Of a stretch of 64,000 nt of DNA, positions 1-9,929 are shown piece after piece. Source of the stretch: Stachybotrys elegans (taxonomy: Eukaryota; Ascomycota; Sordariomycetes; Hypocreales; Stachybotryaceae); the NCBI GenBank assembly GCA_020746835.1, contig JAGPNK010000004.1:2356001-2420000 (forward strand), given 5' to 3'. The stretch's first letter is position 1; each line of letters begins with the position of its first letter. Below the pieces are notes generated by a model. The model was given only the letters and a program-made list of their open reading frames with translations, searched no databases and had not been told where the DNA came from. The position numbers were made by a program, and so were the translations under genes.

Positions 1-512
1 TTGTATATAAAATCCAGAGGTGCTATGGTTGTCCGATTGTCCACAGGAAGAGGGCCGACGATGAAGTTCTGCATATAAGGCTCCTCGGTGGCGCCAAAGA
101 ATATACCGACTCTTGCGTTCCGAACCGGCGCAGGTCCGCCACCGTCGATGAAGGCGAGCGCGTCCGTCTTATTCGGCATGAGGAGCTCCGTGACGCCGAC
201 GGTGTTGTCCCATGCGCCCGCTTCCTCCAGGAGCGTGAGGTTGAGGCCTTGTTCCGGGCGGTGCAGCCATTCGAGAAGACCGACGACCTCTTCCTTCGTC
301 AGCGTGTTCCAGATGTTGTCGTGAGGCGCCGTGATGCTCGGCGTGTCGGCTGAGGCATCGCAGGCGGACGAGTTGCTTGCTTGGCGCCTGTGCTCCCATG
401 ATCGGCGAGGAGGGCCCCTTCGCAGACCTTTCGTTGCTCCTGGGCGAGCATCTGCGAGTGCGGAAAAGGTCAGGAGACCAAGCAGAAGCAAAGTGGGAAC
501 ACGGATCCCCAT
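1..512 (-). CDS. Secreted copper amine oxidase, N-terminal part (cut by window edge)
   Basis: An open frame runs from an ATG at 512 to the window edge without a stop (170 codons). It begins with a clear signal peptide (MGIRVPTLLLLGLLTFSALA), then a basic, probably processed stretch, then a region with NIWNTLTKEEVV, EWLHRPEQGLNLT and IFFGATEEPYMQNFIVGPLPV. This is the N-terminal region of fungal secreted copper amine oxidases, which use copper and a topaquinone made from a tyrosine to oxidise primary amines to aldehydes with release of ammonia and hydrogen peroxide. The catalytic core with the topaquinone tyrosine and copper histidines lies outside the window, so activity cannot be judged. Two N-glycosylation sequons (NLT, NKT) are visible. 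A TATATAA element on the same strand lies at 604-610, about 95 bp upstream of the start. Confidence 0.85.
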   Translation of the reverse strand, partial: MGIRVPTLLLLGLLTFSALADARPGATKGLRRGPPRRSWEHRRQASNSSACDASADTPSITAPHDNIWNTLTKEEVVGLLEWLHRPEQGLNLTLLEEAGAWDNTVGVTELLMPNKTDALAFIDGGGPAPVRNARVGIFFGATEEPYMQNFIVGPLPVDNRTTIAPLDFIY

Positions 513-1261
513 ACTGGCAGTCGATCTATGGGAAAATCAGGCTGACTAGAGCTGTGCGAGAAGTGCGATGCTACGATGCCAGACCAAGCTCTCCGCAACA
601 CCATTATATAGCCTTCTATTCCTCCCACTTCTCTATTTTATCCAACTATCCCCTTGCAGCCCAAAAGATCCGATGCCGCCTGCCGATCAGCCGCTACGGG
701 GCGATTGCTCTTCCGCTCACGGGCCTCGTCTTCCCCCGGAAAGATATCCTGACAGTCATGAGCCAGGTTCCACAATGCCTGCAGCCTCAGCCGCAGACTA
801 GCCAATATTCCACGTCATATCACCGCCCGTTGTGCTGTCATGCATGCGGGCTAACCGGTCCACAGACTCAGCACCCCAGCACTATTGACAGTTGTACATG
901 ACTCCGCAGCTTGTGAGGCCGGGGGGATGTCTTGGTGACGGCCGCACTAGCACCAGATCTCCCCCCCAGATGTGGGAAAATCACGATTGCCGCGGCACAT
1001 GTACCCGTCATCTGTAAGATGAGAAAGCGACCTGTGAGACCTGTTTACTTGTCTCCGCCCTTGGCTTTCCTGGTCCATGATTCAGGTACCCCTGTCGAGC
1101 TGGACGGACGGGTTACCGGAGCCAAGCAGGGGGATGCGCCGATCGTGATTCCTGATCCTTGATCTTTGGGAGCCATGCAGCGTGCTTCCTGTCTTTGACT
1201 AATGCCGGAGAGTAAGCTGCTTGGCTTTGCTCTCCGCATATCGGCATGAGAGAAAGGATCC
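513..1261. other. Intergenic region, amine oxidase promoter side
   Basis: This lies between the start of the amine oxidase gene and the stop of the Pth11-like gene, both on the minus strand. Apart from the TATA-like element I see no conserved protein, RNA or repeat. The short open frames here have no recognisable motifs. Confidence 0.5.
604..610 (-). promoter_or_regulatory. TATA-like element of the amine oxidase gene
   Basis: TATATAA on the minus strand, about 95 bp upstream of the ATG at 512. The position suits a fungal TATA box. No transcript evidence is available. Confidence 0.35.
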
Positions 1262-2840
1262 TCAACGGATGGAAGCATGGGGGATGAATCCTGTGTCGAT
1301 CTGGTCCCTCGTTACTCCATCCCAGATACGATCCGGCACAAGAATCTCGGTCGGCGTTCGTATATTATCCATAGCGCTGCCAAGTGCATGCGATGCCCCT
1401 TGCTCGGCGTGGTGCAGGCCATCCATGGAGATGGGATGGTATTCCTCGTGCTGGTGGAACTCGATTGAGACAAAGTTTTCGCCCCATTCGTTAATGCCGC
1501 TTGTTATATCCTGAGACGTTGGGTCGAGCGACAAGTCGCCGTCGACGCTCCTGGGCGACGACACGGTACATTTGGTATCTCGACGTGATCGGGAGCTTCT
1601 AGGTTTGCCCGTCCAGCTTGCCCAGGAGCCAAGGAGCCTGTTGGAGGAGGATTGATCTTCGCCACGTCGCCTTGCCCTGGTACACTTTTCGACCAAGAGC
1701 TTCGTAAGCGGCAGACTGGCACACACTTGTCCGATGGTGATCTCGAGGTAGCTGCGCAACAAGTACTGTCAGGGGCGATGGAAGAGAGCAAGGGGCCGCC
1801 CATGGTTGGCTTACCTGAAAAACAGTGGCTCTGCAAAGTCGTAGCTGTAGTCCAATGAGTCCATGTATGTGACAAGCAGATACGTCTTGAAGGAGGCGAC
1901 TGCGACAGCAGCTCCGCCCGCGCTCAGCATGAGGACCACCTTTATGCGATGCCAGAGCGGCAATCGCAGCGCAAAGGCCAGCAGGCAGGAAAGCAAGAGT
2001 ATGCCGGAATCCGTCACAATGGCCAGCGAGCTGTCGGTGACAAAGACCTTGCTCTGATCCATGCAGCTTCCGTGGACGCTGAGATCCCAGTACGCACGTA
2101 CTGGCAGGCAGATGAGCGTCTTGATCACCTGCAGGATGATGTAGGCCACGCACATGATGGTGATGAAGAGTCGGATGCCGAGCGTGACGTTTCTGCTGAC
2201 TGCGAAGACGCGCGCGATGATCAAGAGGAGGGCCAACTTGGTCAGCAAGGCCGCCGGCCCGTAGAGCAAAGAACCGATATAGATCCACTGTCGAGACAAT
2301 TGTTGAGTCCTCCTGTGGTCGGATAGGGCGGGCGGGGTAAAGAGTGTCGCATACCTTGAGCAGCATCTTGTTTTGCTCTGGGGAGAGATTGACGATGTGG
2401 ACGCCGAGCCCATATTTAACCACTATTTGTCCAGTCTCAGCATCATATGTCCGGATCCCAATCGACGGGGAATGTCGTCGTACTTAGGAGACTTGCTATG
2501 CCCTCGAGGATGGAAAAGACCTGATTCTGTTATGATGGATTCATTGTCGTCTGATCAACTAAAGACGTACCCATGCGGCGAAGCCAACCCCTGATATCTC
2601 AGTTACTCATGCTCGTCGTTACAGAAAGCAGCCCCAGAAGCACTTACATGTTTCGGCGCGCGTCGGCTGGCTTGTGTAATGTTGGGCAAAGACGCGGCAG
2701 GCAAAGAAAAAGGCAACAATGGCTATGCAGACAATGAAGCCAATCGTGTATGCACCACTCCAGGCGGGATTGGCTGCTACCGATCCCCGTTCATGTACCA
2801 TGTCCAAGGGTTCATGGTCGAGGCACTTGATGTGCTGCAT
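1262..2840 (-). CDS. Pth11-like / fungal rhodopsin-fold integral membrane protein
   Basis: Proposed exons on the minus strand are 2840-2648, 2482-2355, 2287-1815 and 1751-1262. They join in frame to 427 aa. The protein carries the membrane segments of the fungal Pth11-like (rhodopsin domain) family: TIGFIVCIAIVAFFFACRVFA, then a loop with KYGLGVHIVNLSPEQ, then IYIGSLLYGPAALLTKLALLLIIARVF, IMCVAYIILQVIKTLICLP, the extracellular-type CMDQ segment, LLLSCLLAFALRLP, and YLEITIGQVCASLPLTKLL before a cytoplasmic tail. Family members are seven-helix receptors for surface or chemical cues; the ligand is unknown. The first intron is the weak point. A 20-bp micro-exon (about 2592-2573) with good splice sites breaks the frame in my reading, so I joined exon 1 directly to 2482. 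The start could also be the methionine 13 codons downstream. Confidence 0.75.
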
Positions 2841-4344
2841 ATGTTTTACACAAGGTGCATGCTAGTGGTGGGAGAACTGGCGGTCTCGCTACATATATTG
2901 CTTCGCTCGCCCGATAAAGTTTCCACCATGACAACTGACTTTGCGCGGACCCAGGAGCTCGAGTCAGGGCTCGGCAGCACGGGAATAATGACAAGCCATG
3001 GTTAGCGGGCGTGGCATGTGGCGATATCTGGACGTACAGTAATTGTCATCCTGAGAAGTATGGAGCCCGCCGCTATCGATCACTAGGCCGCTGATCTTTC
3101 TTCTTTCTTCCTTCCTTGCTTCTCTTTTTCCTTCTTATTTAATCCCCCCTTTTTAGAGATGCAGGTATACCATGGAAATTGCTACGGAACATGCCGCTCT
3201 GGCCCGCTGTCTCAACCGCACAATCCGACTCAGCTGGGGCAACGCAAGGGCACTATTCAGACCCCAAGCCTTTAATGGTCCCTGGAAGACACTATGAAAG
3301 ACGCCGGGCCCATCCATCTTCGCCGGGGAAAGCAGTCCGGGGAACAGCCCCGGGGTCGGCCCGGATCAAGCAGTCCGGGCTCAGCTCTTGTTGGGCATTT
3401 GCATCGTCAAACATGACTACTCTTTTCTGGCTTTGTCACTTTCGTATTACTCGCGCTCTGATCCTGCAAGCCATCCCCTGCTTAGTCTCATTTCTCGGCC
3501 TTGCGAGGTTCGCCGAGCCAGCTTTGTGGCTGGCTGGTCGGCCCTCTACTGTCTGGAACATTTTCCCGTTGCCGCCATGTTCCGCAGCAGGTGCCACCTC
3601 GTCCCGCCGTCTTTTCGTTTTCCCCATGGCATGGATACGTCCTGTCATTCCTTGAATAGCGGCCGCCTAGGCGTGGCTGTCATAAGGATGATAGCCCTCG
3701 CTAGCGGAATGTGGCGAGATAGATGGGCCATTCGTCTGCTGCTCCCGCCTTCCGCGTCGACGACGAGGCAGCATGCATAGACGCCTGTTTCCTTGCGTGA
3801 ATTCACCAATCCCTATGCGGGTTTGTAGCGAACAGATTGAGGTTGATCAAGTGGAAGGGATACTCCGAACGTCGGCGTACGCATCGCACACGGTATGCTC
3901 CATGTGAGAGATCTTTGTCGACGAATAAGAAGGCGTGGAGCGCTCCGCCACCGTCCGCGCCATGTGGCACCTACTATCCCATCAAGAAGCTAGTGGTTTG
4001 TCAGGGACTCGTCATCATATGTACTCTCGAGACCCGTCCGTGGTCAATTTTGTGCTTCCGGCATGACCTGAAGAAGCGAAACGAGGAAACAGGGCAGTTG
4101 ATACTACATACGATGTATGCCAGAATGGTTCTGGAACGGCAGGTAAACGTCTTATGGTCCCCGTGTTTGGGGTATTTGGAACGGTCTCGGCAAATGCTTG
4201 ATTCAAATGCCGTGATGGAGACTTGTAGCAACAAGTGAGGAGAGCTAAGGCTAGCTCCTAAAAACATGGTGTTTGAGGTAGATCTTGATCCACCTTCTGG
4301 CTATGCTCTTGAGCTAGAAGCCGGCCATGGTAGTCTCGATCGTA
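2841..4344. other. Intergenic region with short GC-rich repeats
   Basis: No convincing gene lies between the Pth11-like gene and the HET gene. A pyrimidine-rich tract lies near 3099-3140. A perfect inverted repeat (CCGGGG, 5-base spacer, CCCCGG) is at 3337-3353. The 12-mer AAGCAGTCCGGG occurs directly repeated at 3330-3341 and 3368-3379. The largest open frame (3179-3655, +) has no recognised motif and biased, low-information composition. Confidence 0.5.
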
Positions 4345-6498
4345 CTAGCAAATCTTGACATCGTGGCACTTGTCCCTGTCAAAAACCTCTCCGTCCATGA
4401 TGCCCTGGATATACGCCTCCCCTATCAGCATGTTGTACCCATCGCCGTCCGGCCGGATAACCAGAGGCACCCTGCCACCCTCGGCCAATATCACACGATC
4501 TCCCGGCTCGGTTCCCTCCGGAAGCAGGCAGAGCCATCCGTCGGCCGCCCAACCCAATCTTCTGCTATGTGCGCATTCGAGGTAGCAGGCGAACTCGGAG
4601 AATCCCTTCCACGACTTGGAGTTCATCGAATACCGGAAGGGTGTTATCTTGGATGCCAGGCCCTTGTATCTCCGCTCGGCTGTCCGCACAACCTCGAGGG
4701 TTTCCAACCACGCGTTATACTGCTCTACTGTCCTTTGAGGGTCTCCGTCGGTGTATGTCCCCGCGCAGAGAGTCTGCCAGTAAATCCACTCGGGCTGGTT
4801 CGTGGGGTTTTGCGGCTGCCTCCTCGCGGCAAACCTTTCCCACTCGAATATCATCTTCCAGTATTGGGCCTGATTGTGGAGATATGTCGACATTTCTGCC
4901 CACGTCTCCTTCATCTCCCTCTTAAAATCATATGTTTCCTCTTCGCCAGCGCCATCACTGTCGCCGTTGATACCCATGTACCAAAGAATTGGCGGCAGAA
5001 CTTCCGAGACTTCAACTACTGTTGTCAGCTCGTAGGCATCGAGGATAATTGTGACGGCGTCCGCGGGGAAACGGGGTTTCGCCTTGGACCCACGAGTCGC
5101 ATGCGTCAGTCTTGGCCGGTTGAGAGAGTCGCTCATTAGTGGATGAGTAGCCTTGCTGGTGATACTCCAGTCAGTGACCCACGAGGGAAGTCCACGTCGT
5201 GTAGACGGTGGGCAGACGCCGATAATGTCCAGGCTGCCCGTCTGCTCGATGCATTGCTGGGAGATGCGCCTATAGATGTAGACGACGGGGTTTCCGTAGT
5301 CGGGGTTGGCCACCATATCAAGCGAGTTTTTCTTGGCCGGAGATGATTGACCATCGTCGAGCATACCGAGCAGTGCATAGATCTTGTCCCTCGGGTCTTT
5401 TGAAACCCTATGCCTACAGTTCAAGAGAAGATGCAGCAGGTTCTCGGCAGGGTGCACGGCGTATACCTCAGGCTGGGTCTGCTGAAGACTGCGTCTCTCC
5501 TCGAGCGTCCGGATGGCAAAATACGGAGCGATGGCCTGATTTAGGACAAAGCCCGACTCCCAGATGCTCCACATCGGAAGGTTGGCACCGTGGTCGACAG
5601 CGCGCCGCAGCGTTGCCCACTCAATCTCATAATCACCCCTGCGAAGCACCAGGTTTGGAGAGAGCAGAAGCTCCTGGGCCGTCCAGGCACGAAACCACCA
5701 CGGACAGGCTATGATCTCCCAGATTCCCATATCGCCACCCCATTTCTCCTGCACTGCGCTCTCTGGCAGCGGAAGCTCTTTGCTTTCGAATCCCGGCAGC
5801 AGCGGCAGGGTGCCGATGCGGTTCTGGCTGGATATGGCGCCGTAGTACTGCACAAATGGAGGAGACTGTGCCTCTGCGGAGAGCTCCTGAAGGAGCGTGA
5901 ATATCTCCGTGGTGCGCATCTCGACAGGGCCAAGCCAGGCCACTGTTCTCGCGGCACCGCGGTAAATACTTCCCATGAGAGGGACCTGTTTGTTGCGCTC
6001 TTCGATGCTCGACTGGTCAATACAGATGGCGTCCACCCAGAGCGTCCGCACAGACTTGGTCCTCCGCAGCTTGATAAGAATCCTCTCCAGGGTTCCGTAT
6101 ATTTCTTTGGCGTGGCCATCGATAAAAATCCACTCCTTGGGCTGGTCTGGATCGCCCCAGACGTAGCTGAGGGCCTCGTACTTTCCTGGCGAGTCTTGCA
6201 GGCTGATGGGCACTAGATGGCACTGCAACGGCTTGTGTTCAAGCTCGGAGGGGTGTATCTCGAGAAGCCTAATGGAATCCAGGGGCAGAGTCTCATACGT
6301 GTAAGGTGTGCTGTTCTGAAGGAGGTTGTCAAGCAATGCTTGGCGTGTATCTTTTGCTTCTCCGCCTTGCTCCTCCTTAGTGTCGGCTGACGCCTTGCGA
6401 TACTCGTTAAACTCGTCAACGGCCACGTCGTATATCCTCCCCAGTTCGCGTGACATGACGCCCTTGAAGCTCTTCCATTCCTGGCGTCCGGAGGGCAT
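4345..6498 (-). CDS. HET-domain (heterokaryon incompatibility) protein
   Basis: Intronless frame of 717 aa. The HET domain begins around residue 107 with YEALSYVWGDP, followed by ILIKLRRTKSVRTLWVDAICIDQ and QVPLMGSIYRGAARTVAWLGP. These are the three conserved blocks of the family. A long C-terminal region follows, with tryptophan-rich blocks (SWVTDWSI; WKMIFEWERFAARR) and a final part typical of large HET proteins (GWAADGWLCLLPEGTEPGD ... VLIRPDG-like) that closes the fold. HET proteins take part in allorecognition and programmed death after fusion of unlike strains; HET is a TIR-like domain in structural comparisons. No NACHT, ankyrin or WD repeats are present, so this is a stand-alone member of an expanded family. 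No frameshift is visible. Confidence 0.93.
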   Translation of the reverse strand: MPSGRQEWKSFKGVMSRELGRIYDVAVDEFNEYRKASADTKEEQGGEAKDTRQALLDNLLQNSTPYTYETLPLDSIRLLEIHPSELEHKPLQCHLVPISLQDSPGKYEALSYVWGDPDQPKEWIFIDGHAKEIYGTLERILIKLRRTKSVRTLWVDAICIDQSSIEERNKQVPLMGSIYRGAARTVAWLGPVEMRTTEIFTLLQELSAEAQSPPFVQYYGAISSQNRIGTLPLLPGFESKELPLPESAVQEKWGGDMGIWEIIACPWWFRAWTAQELLLSPNLVLRRGDYEIEWATLRRAVDHGANLPMWSIWESGFVLNQAIAPYFAIRTLEERRSLQQTQPEVYAVHPAENLLHLLLNCRHRVSKDPRDKIYALLGMLDDGQSSPAKKNSLDMVANPDYGNPVVYIYRRISQQCIEQTGSLDIIGVCPPSTRRGLPSWVTDWSITSKATHPLMSDSLNRPRLTHATRGSKAKPRFPADAVTIILDAYELTTVVEVSEVLPPILWYMGINGDSDGAGEEETYDFKREMKETWAEMSTYLHNQAQYWKMIFEWERFAARRQPQNPTNQPEWIYWQTLCAGTYTDGDPQRTVEQYNAWLETLEVVRTAERRYKGLASKITPFRYSMNSKSWKGFSEFACYLECAHSRRLGWAADGWLCLLPEGTEPGDRVILAEGGRVPLVIRPDGDGYNMLIGEAYIQGIMDGEVFDRDKCHDVKIC

Positions 6499-6946
6499 GG
6501 TGGGCGACTGGCATGCGGCTTCTGATTCTCCGATTCTGCTTGCTTATTTGGCTGGTCAGAGAAGGGATGCTGGCGAGCGGTCTGGGTTAACCATGGCGGG
6601 GCTGAGATAGACAGGCTTGTTCATTTTAGCTCCTACGTGGGACGATCCTTCAGCCCTGCCCTGACATGAATCTTACGAAAGAGGCTGGCCAAGGCTATTC
6701 AACTCCCTGTGTTCAGGTTGTGGTAAACACCATCAAAACAACCGACTTTCATATTTGCCAACTGTCCTTGATTGGTTCGAGATTGTCTGTATTGTCAGGG
6801 GCACCCTCCAAGTCGCTGATCTCTACACAACTCCCACAAAACTACCGGCCCTCACCAAACGGCATTCCCCGTCTTCAGTCAGCACAAGCAATAATTAGAC
6901 AAAAAGCCCACAAAAATCGCCAGTTTCTTTCCAATCTGTACTAACT
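6499..6946. other. Intergenic region
   Basis: Upstream of the HET gene and downstream of the FAD oxidoreductase gene. I see no gene or repeat; it probably holds the HET promoter and the oxidoreductase 3' end. Confidence 0.5.
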
Positions 6947-8248
6947 TCAGGCACCTGACTCGCCGCACCTACAGCAGATCAGCTCATTCTCGGCAGAGGG
7001 TGCAGGTCGCCAAGTCTCCAAAGTCCAGGCCAGCGCACCAATGGCATAGCCCACCAACCCTTCACTGGGGATCGTCGGGTCCGAAACTCTCAAGGCCTCG
7101 TCAGCGTCGGTTGGTGGGTAGAGGACCTTTTGGTTGATGTATCTCTTTGACTGCTTCGCAACCGCGCCGGAATATTTGACCTGCATGTCCCAGCCCGATG
7201 TGAATATCGCACCCTGCGACCCAAGATCGATGCAGCAGACGTAAAGAGGCTGCGAATACTGAAGCATCGGCAGCCCCAGCAGATCTGCCGCAGCATTGTA
7301 ACCAGCAGTGCGCCCCTGGGGCAGTGCGTGTTGGCAGGTCATGAAGGAAGCATGGCCTTGGTCATCGGCCTTGGCGCATGCAGCATCGCCAGCCACAAAA
7401 ACGTTGTTACAGTCGGATACTTGGAGCTCTTGGTTGACATGTAGTCTACCGAAGCCATCCTTTGCTCCTGGTATGTACTGTGTAAGACCAGTTGCTTTCA
7501 AACCAGCTGTCCAGACAACGGTACGAGCTTCAAGGAACTGGCCAGAAGCCAGACAGACACCGTCCTCATTCACGGAAGTGACTGCCGAGCCCAACTTGAT
7601 TTCAATACCCAATTCACGCAGGGCCTTCAGAATTTCAGGCTTTGGACCGGCACCCAGTTCTGGCCCAATCTCTTCGGCTCTTTCCACGATGATGATGCGA
7701 GGTTGGCGGATATGCTTCAGCAGACCCGGGAGCTCTGCAGCAAGCTCAATGCCCGTGTAGCCACCACCGCATACCACCACAGTATCGCGTCCATGGGATG
7801 GTGGAAGGGAGGCAAGGGCCTTCAAACGGGCCTCAAGCTTGGATGCTGCGCCGAGAGAATCGATATTGAAAGCATGTTCTCTGAGGCCGGAAATCGCTGC
7901 GGGTTGTACAAGTTGGCTTCCAGCGGCGAGGACCAGGCGGTCATAGGCAATTGTTTGTTTCCCGTCAACTGATGAGACCTCGATTGTTTGATTCTCGGTA
8001 TCGACTGTTTCTACATAGCCTGGTACGTGGACAATCCCAGCAGCTTCAAAGAGACGACCAAGCTCGTGGGTCATGGTTGATGCATGCGCTTCGTAGAAGC
8101 GGACCCGGATATCGAGTCTCGGGGAGGGCGATACAGCCATCACCTGGATTCTGTGCTGGCTGTCACGTTGCTTTATGAGGCGCTGGGCTGAAAGAGCGCC
8201 CCAAACACCTGCGAAGCCGGTGCCAATAACGACGATTTTCGAAGACAT
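6947..8248 (-). CDS. FAD-dependent NAD(P)H oxidoreductase, NDH-2/AIF-like
   Basis: 433 aa from the ATG at 8248. An upstream in-frame ATG at 8323 is less likely, because the conserved dinucleotide-binding strand starts directly at MSSKIVVIGTGFAG. Features of the two-dinucleotide-binding fold are visible: an N-terminal FAD-binding VIGTGFAGVWG; YDRLVLAAGS; a second nucleotide-binding motif VVVCGGGYTGIELAAEL; TVVWTAGL; and the C-terminal FAD contact NVFVAGDAACA followed by FMTCQHALPQGRTAGYNAA. This matches fungal type-II NADH dehydrogenase/AIF-like enzymes, which pass electrons from NAD(P)H to quinones or other acceptors. There is no obvious mitochondrial targeting sequence from this start. The C-terminal tail ends with closely spaced cysteines (ICCRCG). 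It lies tail-to-head with the GST gene on the same strand, about 300 bp apart, which suggests a shared stress or detoxification role. Confidence 0.88.
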   Translation of the reverse strand: MSSKIVVIGTGFAGVWGALSAQRLIKQRDSQHRIQVMAVSPSPRLDIRVRFYEAHASTMTHELGRLFEAAGIVHVPGYVETVDTENQTIEVSSVDGKQTIAYDRLVLAAGSQLVQPAAISGLREHAFNIDSLGAASKLEARLKALASLPPSHGRDTVVVCGGGYTGIELAAELPGLLKHIRQPRIIIVERAEEIGPELGAGPKPEILKALRELGIEIKLGSAVTSVNEDGVCLASGQFLEARTVVWTAGLKATGLTQYIPGAKDGFGRLHVNQELQVSDCNNVFVAGDAACAKADDQGHASFMTCQHALPQGRTAGYNAAADLLGLPMLQYSQPLYVCCIDLGSQGAIFTSGWDMQVKYSGAVAKQSKRYINQKVLYPPTDADEALRVSDPTIPSEGLVGYAIGALAWTLETWRPAPSAENELICCRCGESGA

Positions 8249-8544
8249 GATGATAGACAAATAGCTGGGTAGGTTGGTGATGATGAAGTTGATTTGAAAA
8301 GATGGAAACCTAGCAAGGGACATTCTTGACTTTTATATCGTTTATTGTGGCACGTTGGATATTCCATTCAACCCCCATATAACTTCATTATCCGAACCCA
8401 AAGCAGTTCGAAGTAAACTGATATCCATTCGGCTACTACATCACTGTAGACCAGGTCTCACTACCCGACGCAGTGGATCGGTTACCCGAGCCCTCAGACA
8501 TTCTTCCCTCAGTAGCCGACTCGAACCAATCGCTTCTGCTAATT

Positions 8545-9291
8545 CTACCAAGTGCCTCGATACGGCTCCAAGCCATCATGCAGCTTTCCCCAGAGGCCAT
8601 TGTCCCACGTGCGAATATCCTCCCACTCTGCCACCGTCAGGCTGAAAAACATGAGCCAGCCGCCGATAATCATGTCGGCGTAATCTGGCGCTTTGCCGCC
8701 CAAGAATGGACCTTCGGAGAACCTGAAATACTTGGCCGCATCCCCCAGCGCGACCTTGAACGCATCCAGCACGCCTTGTCTTGCCTCTCCGGTTACCACG
8801 AGCTGCTCCCAAGCCTGCACATTGGCTCGTCGACAAAACTCAGCTTTGCACTGCGCTTCGGTCCCGGGTTTAAATGAAACCCCTTGCGTACATAAAATCA
8901 CACCATTGGTGAAGATGGAGTTAATGTGAGCGTTGAAGGCCGCGTAGAGACCGAGCGAGTGATGGAATAGGCGGGGTGCATCGGGGTATTGCTCGTCCAA
9001 GTACACCGCAATGTCAAATGAATCGCCAACAAGCTTGTCGTTGGATACGTCCTGGAGGACAGGCAGGGTGTGGAGGGGTTCGCCATTGGCGAGAAAGCGC
9101 ACTGGGTCTAGACCAAGGCGTTTCCGGGTTGCCGGAATGTCAAGCTGAGCGACCCATTCCGTGGCAAATTGAACGCCCTTGAAGTTCAAGGCGTACCGGA
9201 CTTTCCAGGGGTTTGGAGAGTAAGGTTTGGCTGGGCTGGAGACGACTATATCGTACAGCCGAATGGCCGAGACGGATGTGTGTGAAGCCAT
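8545..9291 (-). CDS. Glutathione S-transferase-like protein
   Basis: 248 aa from the ATG at 9291 (MASHTSVSAIRLYDIVVS). A longer frame starts at 9357, but the thioredoxin-like N-terminal strand and the usual family length fit the inner start. The N-terminal half has IRLYDI, SPNPWKVRYALNFKGVQF, and the glutathione-contacting HTLPVLQD and VGDSFDIAVYLDEQYP, the cis-proline and Ser/Asp block of GSTs. The C-terminal half is all-helical with APDYADMIIGGWLMFF. This subclass resembles fungal GSTs related to bacterial beta-etherases and to GST-like genes found in some secondary metabolite clusters. It may conjugate glutathione to an electrophile or cleave an ether; the substrate is not readable. It is divergent from the Zn2Cys6 regulator across a 638-bp intergenic region. 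Confidence 0.88.
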   Translation of the reverse strand: MASHTSVSAIRLYDIVVSSPAKPYSPNPWKVRYALNFKGVQFATEWVAQLDIPATRKRLGLDPVRFLANGEPLHTLPVLQDVSNDKLVGDSFDIAVYLDEQYPDAPRLFHHSLGLYAAFNAHINSIFTNGVILCTQGVSFKPGTEAQCKAEFCRRANVQAWEQLVVTGEARQGVLDAFKVALGDAAKYFRFSEGPFLGGKAPDYADMIIGGWLMFFSLTVAEWEDIRTWDNGLWGKLHDGLEPYRGTW

Positions 9292-9929
9292 GAGGGGAAG
9301 ATGGTGTGAAGAAATGATGATCGAACAGGGGCGGGCTAACCAAACCTTGGGCTCCAAAGATTGGCTTTATACCAGTTATCGGGTGGATAACATGCAAGAC
9401 ATGCCAGGCTAGAGCAAGCCAGTGTGAGACTTTATTGTGGTACAGAATATTCTTCTTGTTTGCCTCGCATGAGAGTGATTTGAAGCCAATGGAAGCTGCA
9501 GGTGAGACAGTGAGTCCCGCCAAACGGGTCTCGTATAATCATGCACGATCCGTAATGACTCATTGAGTCCTACATGGATCCTTACCTTGAGCAGTAGTAT
9601 TGCTGAGAAGTTGCGCACCGTAACTCTTGTCATTCGTGGTCGTGTAGTGAATATTATCTCCTCATTCGGACGTTCGTAAATAACCTGGATTTACCATAAA
9701 GAGTCGTAATCTACTGGCCTACGGAGTAGTTCCTCCAGGGTCCACTGCCCCTGATCAAATCGGTCTGACGGTCTGACGGTCTGGCATGCCCATTACCCGA
9801 ACCTAGACTCCACGGTTACCCGAATACCCGCCAGATGGCGCCTCTGTGCCCCGTCCAACCCGGCAAGGACAACCATTGCCTTGTTCACACTCGATTCATG
9901 AGAATCCGGACGTCTGCAATCCCCAAGTC
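9292..9929. promoter_or_regulatory. Divergent promoter region between GST and Zn2Cys6 regulator
   Basis: This 638-bp stretch separates the GST start (-) from the regulator start (+). It holds three tandem copies of an 8-bp unit (CGGTCTGA, CGGTCTGA, CGGTCTGG) at 9761-9784, and a TTACCCGAA-like motif twice shortly afterwards (about 9791-9827). CGG triplets are typical half-sites of Zn2Cys6 proteins, so autoregulation is possible. That is inference only. Confidence 0.4.
9761..9784. repeat. Three tandem 8-bp units in the divergent promoter
   Basis: CGGTCTGA at 9761-9768 and 9769-9776, then CGGTCTGG at 9777-9784. Each unit starts with CGG. It may be a binding-site array or a simple tandem duplication. 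Confidence 0.6.

Noticed and set aside
2573..2592. A 20-bp micro-exon in the first Pth11-like gene
   Set aside because: It has plausible splice sites, but including it shifts the frame of the conserved next exon; joining exon 1 directly to 2482 keeps the frame.
3179..3655. A 158-codon open frame (+) upstream of the HET gene
   Set aside because: No recognisable motif, and another overlapping frame of similar length exists. Both look like chance frames in GC-rich DNA.
4327..5139. A 270-codon open frame (+) opposite the HET gene
   Set aside because: It is fully antisense to a well-supported HET coding region and shows no family motif.
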